Made by a program: the position numbers and the translations under genes
Assembly: GCF_046736045.1 (NCBI RefSeq)
Contig: NZ_CP177134.1
Coordinates: 310,001-374,000, forward strand
DNA: 64,000 nucleotides
DNA from: Leptospira_A sp046736045
GTDB taxonomy: Bacteria; Spirochaetota; Leptospiria; Leptospirales; Leptospiraceae
Direction: 5' to 3'
Shown: one piece after another, positions 58,011 through 64,000 of the stretch
Layout: every line of letters begins with the position of its first letter
Numbering within the stretch: the stretch's first letter is position 1
The notes under the pieces: model-generated
Databases searched by the model: none
What the model was told of the DNA's origin: nothing
What the model saw: the letters and a program-made list of their open reading frames with translations, nothing else

Positions 58011-58826
58011 ATGTCAAGATGTATTGGGTTCGTTTCTCTCTTCCTTTTTTGCTTATCTTTTACCATTTCCCTGTCGGCCGAGACCAGTGCCTGGGAAGTT
58101 GGGCTTCGTACCGGGGTTGGGCAGAGGGTTCCCGGAAGATTTGATGGAAATTTGAATAGTTTTTCTTCCACTTTTAATCCGTTTATTTTTTCCGATCTGA
58201 ACCTCAGCGGAGGAAGACAAACAAATACTTATGAAGCTTTCATTCGTTTTTTTCTGGATCCTAGAAACAAAGTGGGTGCCATCATAGGAAGACAGGATCT
58301 TGCCAATTTTTATTTAACCGAAACCACAAGTGACTACTATTACACCTCGCTAAAATCCGAAATCTTTTCCTATCACGTGCTTGCCACTTATCATTATGTA
58401 ACCGAAATTTCGCAAAATTGGGAATGGGAAAACGGAGGAGGAATCGGATTCGCCTCAGCTGACTGGCAAATCAGCGGATACAATGTGGGTGCGGATTCGG
58501 TAAATACCCTTTCCGTTCAAAAAGGAAATTTGAGAGGAAGCGGTTTGACATACAGACTGGAAACCGCCGTAAATCGCAGATTAGGTGATAGTAATTTTTT
58601 TCAAATCGGATTAGGTTATCATTTGGTATCCATTGCAAAGTTTTCAGGACCATATAATGGAGAAGAATCAAGTTTTTACATCCAACAAGATGGAAAAGTA
58701 GGAGTCTTTGATGATACTCGCGTTTTAGATGTCAGCGTTGGAACCAATCAATCTTTACGTAGATTGGATATGAACAGCGGTTCTTGGAATCTGTATTTTT
58801 CAGTCATGCATAGGTTTTTGGATTGA
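58011..58826 (+). CDS. Exported beta-rich protein, possible outer-membrane barrel
   Basis: Using the ATG at 58011 (271 residues) gives a good signal peptide, IGFVSLFLFCLSFTISLSA; the longer frame from 57966 overlaps the divergent gene. The mature protein has alternating polar/hydrophobic strands with many Gly, Tyr and Asn (GVGQRVPGRFDGN, YEAFIRFFLDP, LNLYFSVMHRFLD). It ends in a Phe-containing C-terminal strand, as in outer-membrane barrels. I do not recognise the family. It is divergent from the AGCS-PSD gene with only 35 bases between starts. Confidence 0.7.
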   Translation: MSRCIGFVSLFLFCLSFTISLSAETSAWEVGLRTGVGQRVPGRFDGNLNSFSSTFNPFIFSDLNLSGGRQTNTYEAFIRFFLDPRNKVGAIIGRQDLANFYLTETTSDYYYTSLKSEIFSYHVLATYHYVTEISQNWEWENGGGIGFASADWQISGYNVGADSVNTLSVQKGNLRGSGLTYRLETAVNRRLGDSNFFQIGLGYHLVSIAKFSGPYNGEESSFYIQQDGKVGVFDDTRVLDVSVGTNQSLRRLDMNSGSWNLYFSVMHRFLD

Positions 58827-58866
58827 CATTGGACTGGTTTAACTATGATTCAGGAGTAAGAATCGA

Positions 58867-59106
58867 ATGAAAGCTCCAAAAATCATCACAATCGGGATCA
58901 AAGAACTCGCCCACCAAAAAGTGATTCTTGCTGCATGGTACAATTTTCTAAAAGAAAGTTTCGATGCTAAAAAATTAACGAGCGATGAATTCACTCAATA
59001 TTTACAAGCCCATGTGATGTATGATTTGGACAAAGACCAAATCGAGCTGATGCTCTCTGGCTCCGAACCTCTGTTAGAGGAATTTAAAAAGTCAATTTTC
59101 GGATGA
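58867..59106 (+). CDS. Small hypothetical protein
   Basis: 79 residues, soluble, helical (LAHQKVILAAWYNFLKESFDAKKLTSDEFTQYLQAHVMYDLDKDQIELMLSGSEPLLEEFKKSIFG). No motif recognised. Its stop overlaps the start of the ArsC-like gene (ATGA), so the two are coupled. Confidence 0.7.
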   Translation: MKAPKIITIGIKELAHQKVILAAWYNFLKESFDAKKLTSDEFTQYLQAHVMYDLDKDQIELMLSGSEPLLEEFKKSIFG

Positions 59107-59450
59107 ACTTACAGATCTTTGGCACAAAGAAGTGTAAAGATTCCAAAAAAGCACAACTCTTCTTTCAAGAAAGGCGTGTTCCCTTCCAATTTATCAACTT
59201 ACAAGAAAAAGAAATGAGTAAGGGTGAACTACGTTCCATCCTCGGCTCAGTCAAATTAGATGATTTGATCGATACGGAATCGAAAGTCTATGAAGACAAA
59301 AATTTAAAGTACATGAAGTATGATAAAGAAGAAGCTTTGTTGGAAAATCCTCTTCTCATCAAAACTCCGATCGTCCGAGACGGCAAAAAAGCTACCGTCG
59401 GATACGTGCCTGATGTTTGGAAAGTTTGGATCGAAGAAAGTAAAAAATAA
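59103..59450 (+). CDS. ArsC/Spx-like thioredoxin-fold protein
   Basis: 115 residues of the ArsC/Spx/YffB family: LQIFGTKKCKDSKKAQLFFQERRVPFQFINL with Cys11 followed two residues later by Ser (C-x-x-S), then the helix LRSILGSVKLDDLIDTESKVYED and the TPIVRDGKKATVGY strand. Spx and ArsC act through this Cys, either as arsenate reductase or redox regulator. The C-x-x-S form and lack of the ArsC Arg triad point to a redox role, not arsenate reduction. It is coupled to the 79-residue gene. Confidence 0.85.
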   Translation: MNLQIFGTKKCKDSKKAQLFFQERRVPFQFINLQEKEMSKGELRSILGSVKLDDLIDTESKVYEDKNLKYMKYDKEEALLENPLLIKTPIVRDGKKATVGYVPDVWKVWIEESKK

Positions 59451-59452
59451 TC

Positions 59453-61768
59453 TCAGTCTTGGATGGAAACAATCAGTCCTACCAATTCATCCACATTAAC
59501 CGGCTTGGTTAAAAAATAATTCATACCTACATTCAAACAACGATTTCGATCTTCTTCAAATGCGTTTGCAGTCAAACCGACGATCGTAGTCGGCTGTTCG
59601 GGATATCTTTCTCTAAAGATTTGAGTCGCAGTGATACCGTCCATTTCCGGCATGTTGACATCCATCAGAATGACATCATAACGGTTGTTTGATGTTAAAT
59701 CCAGAACCTTCTGCCCGTCTCCCGCAAAGTCCGCCTGGATTCCCAATTTCAATAAAATCTTATTTAGCAATTTTTGATTGATCTCATTGTCTTCTGCGAC
59801 AAGCACCGATAAACTCAGCTTAGGGTATTCGATTTCAAGATTCTTTTTAGGAGGAGAATGTTCTTTTTCAGAAAATAACTCCAATAGATTTCTAGCAAGA
59901 CGGTCTTTTTTCAAAGGTTTGTACAAAACCCTGTGAAATGAACTTTTGATCTGCTTTGATTCTTCTTCATCCTTGGGAGTCGCGGAAGAAATCAGAATGG
60001 ACGGTTTGTCCGGATAGGTTTGTTTCCAATACTTTACCAACTCCAATCCATTAAGACCCGGCATATGAAAATGTATCAAACAACCGTCAAAAGACTCCTT
60101 ACCATGAAGCCAGTCTTCTTTGGCAAACAAAGGATCCGAATAAAACTTACCTTCCATTCCCCAGGACTTGAAAAAATTAGACATGAGCCGCAAATTCAAA
60201 TCATTATCATCCACAACTGCAAACCGAAGGTTATGAAGTTTTTCACTGGAAATATCATTTTGCCCTTCGGGAACCAAGGTCGTCTTTTTTAAATTTATAG
60301 CAAAAGAAAATACGGAGCCTTGACCTAAATTGCTATTCAGATAGATTTCCCCACCCATGATCTGAACTAATTTCCGGGAGATCACAAGACCAAGACCTGT
60401 CCCTCCGAAATTTCTCGTGGTGGAAGAATCCGCTTGTACGTATGGGTTAAACAATAACTTTTGTTTGTCGGGAGAAATTCCGATTCCGGTATCCCGAACT
60501 CTAAACAACACTTTCACTTCATCTTCCGTTTCCGATTCTTTTTGAATCTCAACATCCACATGACCGTGCGTTGTGAACTTAACCGCGTTTCCAATCAAAT
60601 TCAAAAGAATCTGCCCGATTCGAAATTGATCCCCCACCAATGTCTCGGGCAAGGACTCATCGACATAATATGCGATCTCGATTGATTTGGCTCGTGTTTT
60701 AGGTGCAAGTATTTCTAAAATATTTTCCAAACTTTGCGACAGGGAAAATGGAATCAACTCCAGATCCAGGTTCCCCGATTCCATTTTGGAAAAATCGAGG
60801 ATATCGTTTAACAAACCTAGCAATGCTTCACCGGAATATAAAATCGCTTCGACGAATTCTCTTTCTTCAGAAGAAAGATCCGAGTCTTGCAATAACCCCG
60901 CCATTCCCAAAACTCCGTTCATAGGAGTCCTTATCTCGTGACTCATATTGGCAAGAAACATGGATTTGGCGATCATACCTTTTTCCGCTTTTTTTCTGGC
61001 GATCACCAGTTTTTTTCTTTCGATCAAGATCCGGCGGGCCATAGGATTGAATATGAATACGATTTCCAGAGCCAGTATAACTAAAGTTAATACCCACGCA
61101 ATGGTTTCCAATTTTTTCAGAAAAGAAATTCGGATTTCGGATTCGTTCTGATAGGTGAAAGCAACTCTTTCCAAACGGGGAAGCAAATTGTATTTCGCAT
61201 CATCCGCGATCTCACTTGCATCCTTAAAAGGAATTCGTTCTCCTCTTTTTGCCTTCAGATAAAAGGAATCAAGGTTTAGAAAAAAATGATCCAAGACGGA
61301 AGCAAGCGCCAGTTTACCGAAATAAAGTTCGCCAATACTTTCCAAATCCAATGCACTCAGCTCTTTGTTTTTGCCTTGGCCTCTTAATACTTTTTGACCC
61401 TCGAACATTTGATTTCGAGTGTCTTCCAATTCTTGAATCAAAGTAGATCGGGAACCGTTTTGGTTTACTATTTGCAGACATAATAATGAAATTCTTTGGG
61501 AAAACATTCTTTGTCGACTAGCAAGACTGAGTATGGAAGAAAAATTTTCTTCGTACCTTACCAAACAATTGATCGAGAAAAAAGAAAGAGTGGAAAAAGC
61601 CGCTAAGATCCCGACGGCCCAAAAATATCTGGATACAATAAATTTTTTAGTTTTGTCGTAGTCCTTTTCTTTTCGGAGTTTCATCTTTACGTTCTGATCC
61701 AGAGACCAAGTTATATAGATCTCCCAAGGATAAGCAAGCACTTCCCGGTTTACCATTATAGTTTTCAA
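59453..61768 (-). CDS. Hybrid histidine kinase with PilJ-like sensor and two REC domains
   Basis: 771 residues. Transmembrane helices at about 48-68 and 224-240 flank a periplasmic domain with SLASRQRMFSQRISLLCLQIV, the type IV-pilus methyl-accepting (PilJ) sensor pattern also found in nitrate/nitrite-type sensors. HisKA contains NMSHEIRTPMNG with His277. HATPase contains NAVKFTTHGH, DTGIGI and GGTGLGLVIS. Two REC domains follow; the first lacks the canonical phospho-Asp (LIHFHMPG), while the second has it (VILMDVNMPEM). The first REC is probably a pseudo-receiver. The start may instead be an internal ATG at 61684; no clear ribosome site decides. Confidence 0.88.
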   Translation of the reverse strand: MKTIMVNREVLAYPWEIYITWSLDQNVKMKLRKEKDYDKTKKFIVSRYFWAVGILAAFSTLSFFSINCLVRYEENFSSILSLASRQRMFSQRISLLCLQIVNQNGSRSTLIQELEDTRNQMFEGQKVLRGQGKNKELSALDLESIGELYFGKLALASVLDHFFLNLDSFYLKAKRGERIPFKDASEIADDAKYNLLPRLERVAFTYQNESEIRISFLKKLETIAWVLTLVILALEIVFIFNPMARRILIERKKLVIARKKAEKGMIAKSMFLANMSHEIRTPMNGVLGMAGLLQDSDLSSEEREFVEAILYSGEALLGLLNDILDFSKMESGNLDLELIPFSLSQSLENILEILAPKTRAKSIEIAYYVDESLPETLVGDQFRIGQILLNLIGNAVKFTTHGHVDVEIQKESETEDEVKVLFRVRDTGIGISPDKQKLLFNPYVQADSSTTRNFGGTGLGLVISRKLVQIMGGEIYLNSNLGQGSVFSFAINLKKTTLVPEGQNDISSEKLHNLRFAVVDDNDLNLRLMSNFFKSWGMEGKFYSDPLFAKEDWLHGKESFDGCLIHFHMPGLNGLELVKYWKQTYPDKPSILISSATPKDEEESKQIKSSFHRVLYKPLKKDRLARNLLELFSEKEHSPPKKNLEIEYPKLSLSVLVAEDNEINQKLLNKILLKLGIQADFAGDGQKVLDLTSNNRYDVILMDVNMPEMDGITATQIFRERYPEQPTTIVGLTANAFEEDRNRCLNVGMNYFLTKPVNVDELVGLIVSIQD

Positions 61769-61992
61769 TTGTTCAAAGCAATTCGGAAAACCAAACAGGC
61801 GGCTATGTTATGTCCACACGACAAACGTTCTCCGGTCAGCTAAAGCCGGTTATTCAGGAAACAAAATTTTGATTTGAAAAACAAAGAATGAAAGCGAAAG
61901 CGAGTTATGTCGGCTTATACAAATCCCTAACGAACCCGGCTCTGGAGAAAGAGAAACCCGGTTCGTTTTATATGAAATCGTAGCGATTTTGA

Positions 61993-63009
61993 TTAGTTTT
62001 CTTTTTTCTTCTTTTGAAAATCTTTCACTAAATCGGGAATCATACCTAATGAAGTATGAATTCGATGCATCTCCAATGCAGGTCTTGCAGGTATCCCGAA
62101 ATAAGCCGTTTTTTCTTTGGAATCTTCGGTTAGCCCGGAAAGACCCATTAGAATGGATCCCTTCTTCATCGTTAGGTGTTCGGCAACCGCAGATTGACCG
62201 GCAAGAAAACATCCATCCTCAATCGTAACGGAACCGGCAAGGACGGTTGCTCCCGCAATATAAACATAATTTCCCACACGACAATTGTGTCCGACATGAA
62301 CATGATCATCAAACTTGGTGAAATTACCAATGGTGGTGGCTTCAATTGCCGCTCTATCCACAGTGCAACAGGCACCCATTTCAACATCATCTCCTATAAT
62401 CACATTTCCGATTTGAGGGACTTTATAACGGACTCCCGCATAATCATAAAATCCAAATCCGTCCGCTCCGATGACTGTGTTGGAATGAATGAGATTATTT
62501 TTTCCTAACTTGCAATTATAATAAATAATAACACCTGATTTCAAAATTGTGTTTGTACCGATCTCAACTCCCGGTTCCAGCACCACACCGGGAAATAAAA
62601 TGCAGCCATCTCCGATCACAACATTCTCTCCCACATATACATTTGGCATAATGGTAACGTTTTTGCCGATCTTGGCAGAAGGATGGATGGTCGCAGAAGG
62701 GGAAATGTCCTGCTTGTAATTCGGTTTTTGTTCGAAAAGTGCCACTACTTCGATAAATTTAACTTTGGAACCTTCGTCAGGAATAATGATCGCGTTGGGA
62801 AAATTTTCACTTAATGACTGGACAGTTAATGAAATTTGTACGTCTTTTGACTTCGGATGTTTCAATAAATACTTTTTGGAAGCCACATAATATATGGAAT
62901 TAGGGTCGACCGGCGAGTGATGCTCCAAATCTTTAATGCCTGTTACTTCCAGTTCTCCATTGCCACGAACTTCACCGCCTAAACGATTTGCTAAATCTTT
63001 CAGTTTCAT
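61993..63009 (-). CDS. lpxD: UDP-3-O-acylglucosamine N-acyltransferase
   Basis: 338 residues from the ATG at 63009, which has GGGGG six bases upstream. The N-terminal uridine-binding domain (LGGEVRGNGELEVTGIKDLEHHSP) is followed by left-handed beta-helix hexapeptide repeats with the catalytic His region (FTKFDDHVHVGHNCRVG). LpxD adds the N-linked acyl chain in lipid A synthesis. A longer reading frame to 63075 is unlikely. It is divergent from the OmpA-like gene. Confidence 0.95.
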   Translation of the reverse strand: MKLKDLANRLGGEVRGNGELEVTGIKDLEHHSPVDPNSIYYVASKKYLLKHPKSKDVQISLTVQSLSENFPNAIIIPDEGSKVKFIEVVALFEQKPNYKQDISPSATIHPSAKIGKNVTIMPNVYVGENVVIGDGCILFPGVVLEPGVEIGTNTILKSGVIIYYNCKLGKNNLIHSNTVIGADGFGFYDYAGVRYKVPQIGNVIIGDDVEMGACCTVDRAAIEATTIGNFTKFDDHVHVGHNCRVGNYVYIAGATVLAGSVTIEDGCFLAGQSAVAEHLTMKKGSILMGLSGLTEDSKEKTAYFGIPARPALEMHRIHTSLGMIPDLVKDFQKKKKEN

Positions 63010-63118
63010 TGATACCCCCGATCCGATTAGTTTCAAGGAATTGTCTTTGAGACATATTTCAATCATATTTTTCAATTTCGGTCTTAGTTGTCAGCTAAGG
63101 ATCTCCGAAAATAATAAT

Positions 63119-63610
63119 GTGAACCTGCGAAATTATAAATTCATTCCGATTTTCCTGCATTCATTCCTGCTAACTTACAGCGTTCATTATGAAATCATAA
63201 ATAGTCCTCTTTCCGCCGAAGAAGGACTTATATTTGCGGAACCATTCAAAAAAATACAGAAGGATGGTTCCGATGAAAAACTTACAATCCACTTCCCTAA
63301 AAAATCGTCTTTGATCTCAAAACCCGAACAGATCAAATTGCAAAAATTCACAGAACTTTTGTTATCTGATAGTAATAAAGAAATATGGATTTATGCACAT
63401 TCCTGGGACGGAGGAAGCGAAAATCAGGAATTGGTTTTAAGTGAAAAAAGATCTCTCGAAATTTCCAGGTTTTTACTCATCCATGGTGTGAAAGAAAATC
63501 AAATCCGCAGATTGTTTTATGGAAACACGAAACCATTGGATCATGGTTTGACAACTGCCGATCAGGCACTGCAACGCAGAGCCGAATTAAGAATAGCCGA
63601 CAAGTTATAA
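63119..63610 (+). CDS. OmpA-family (peptidoglycan-binding) protein
   Basis: 164 residues starting at a GTG at 63119: signal-like FIPIFLHSFLLTYSVH, then a ~95-residue OmpA domain (ILHFPKKSSLISKPEQIKLQKFTELL, IWIYAHSWDGGSENQELVLSEKRSLEISRFLLIHGV, IRRLFYGNTKPLDHG, QRRAELRIADKL). The Asp/Arg residues that grip diaminopimelate are visible (LSEKRS and RRAELRI). The open frame upstream of 63119 runs into lpxD and is not coding. The weak AAGGA site lies a little far from the GTG, so the start is uncertain. Confidence 0.8.
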   Translation: MNLRNYKFIPIFLHSFLLTYSVHYEIINSPLSAEEGLIFAEPFKKIQKDGSDEKLTIHFPKKSSLISKPEQIKLQKFTELLLSDSNKEIWIYAHSWDGGSENQELVLSEKRSLEISRFLLIHGVKENQIRRLFYGNTKPLDHGLTTADQALQRRAELRIADKL

Positions 63611-63613
63611 AAT

Positions 63614-64000
63614 CTAAATCCCTTTCCAGTTCCGGTAATCATCAACTCCGTCAATATCACCTAATTTCCGCAAGTTGTACGAGGAAAGATTCAATGTATT
63701 CCCTCGTTTCATAGTAGTTTCATAAACCTGGTCGGTACTCCAAACCATATCGGCGAACAATTCGGGAAAAACTTTCTTCAAACCTAACAGATAATAACCT
63801 CCGTCCAAGGCAGGTCCGATCACATAATCAATATTCCCGATCAGATTTTCATAAGCTTCCGATAAAATTTCAGGAGTCAGGTAAGGGCAATCCGTACCGA
63901 TGATACAAACAAACGGATGTTCATTGAACACTTCGGAAAACGCCTCTCCCATCTTGTGGCCGAGGTCTCCTTCTACTTGTTTCCGATGAATGCACTCATC
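63614..64000 (-). CDS. DUF2064 (TIGR04282) glycosyltransferase-like protein, truncated by window edge
   Basis: The open frame continues beyond the right edge, reading ...QVEGDLGHKMGEAF before the first ATG at 63952. The visible C-terminal part has CIIGTDCPYLTPEILSEAYENL and VIGPALDGGYYLLGLKK, typical of the GT-A-like 'TIGR04282 / CofC-like' family. These are nucleotidyl- or glycosyl-transferases of uncertain substrate. Its 3' end nearly touches the convergent OmpA-like gene. Confidence 0.85.
   Translation of the reverse strand, partial: DECIHRKQVEGDLGHKMGEAFSEVFNEHPFVCIIGTDCPYLTPEILSEAYENLIGNIDYVIGPALDGGYYLLGLKKVFPELFADMVWSTDQVYETTMKRGNTLNLSSYNLRKLGDIDGVDDYRNWKGI

Noticed and set aside
62936..63118. 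N-terminal part of a longer OmpA-like protein
   Set aside because: This stretch is antisense to the 5' end of lpxD and low-complexity; the GTG at 63119 starts a good signal peptide.

Overview
The window looks like chromosomal DNA of a spirochaete of the genus Leptospira, probably an environmental or saprophytic lineage. This is inference from gene content. The window has a flagellar export block fliY-fliO-fliP-fliQ-fliR-flhB-flhA, an isolated 23S rRNA gene with no 16S or 5S gene beside it, many lipoproteins with loose spirochaetal lipoboxes, an LpxD acyltransferase, a 7TM-DISM/AraC sensor, very large hybrid kinases, a bacterial XPB-type helicase, and A+T-rich spacers.

Region 1 (1-9.6 kb) is accessory-like. 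It holds a formylglycine-generating enzyme cut by the left edge, a protein with two retropepsin-like halves, and a papain-like/TerB-like protease with a 12-bp-repeat-encoded Glu/Thr tail. It then holds a non-coding RNA that folds by hand into the circularly permuted tRNA-like module of bacterial Y RNAs (YrlA), directly upstream of a slipin/SPFH gene. About 0.9 kb further on is a gene fusing an HNH motif to an ATP-dependent RNA ligase. A MATE exporter and a broken NHL-repeat lipoprotein follow. The Y RNA-slipin-ligase neighbourhood is the best candidate for an unusual system: RNA repair or RNA surveillance without Ro60 or RtcB in view.

Region 2 (9.5-17.3 kb) has a membrane 7TM-DISM/AraC regulator, an acyl-CoA ligase behind an AraC regulator, an orphan protein, an RRM RNA-binding protein flanked by 40-bp direct repeats, copies of a short MITE-like repeat, and a damaged duplicate of the 3' end of the 23S gene.

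Region 3 (17.0-25.3 kb) has a ParE-like toxin remnant followed by a signalling cluster: a response regulator with a degenerate HD-GYP-like domain, and divergently a REC-adenylate cyclase translationally coupled to an 1,869-residue GAF/multi-PAS hybrid kinase. Region 4 (25.3-29.7 kb) is the intact 23S rRNA gene on the minus strand with a processing stem, terminators and a MITE-like repeat.

Region 5 (29.7-48.4 kb) holds exported proteins and lipoproteins, ilvD, a SulP-STAS-cNMP transporter, dps, a tandem lipoprotein pair, and a compact minus-strand operon (XPB helicase, aminotransferase, SH3-like protein, esterase, HtrA-like lipoprotein). Region 6 (47.4-55.3 kb) is the flagellar export operon ending in dusA. 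Region 7 (55.4-64 kb) contains a DUF971 protein, an AGCS symporter fused to phosphatidylserine decarboxylase, a candidate outer-membrane protein, an ArsC/Spx-like protein, a hybrid kinase, lpxD, an OmpA-like protein, and a DUF2064 glycosyltransferase cut by the right edge.
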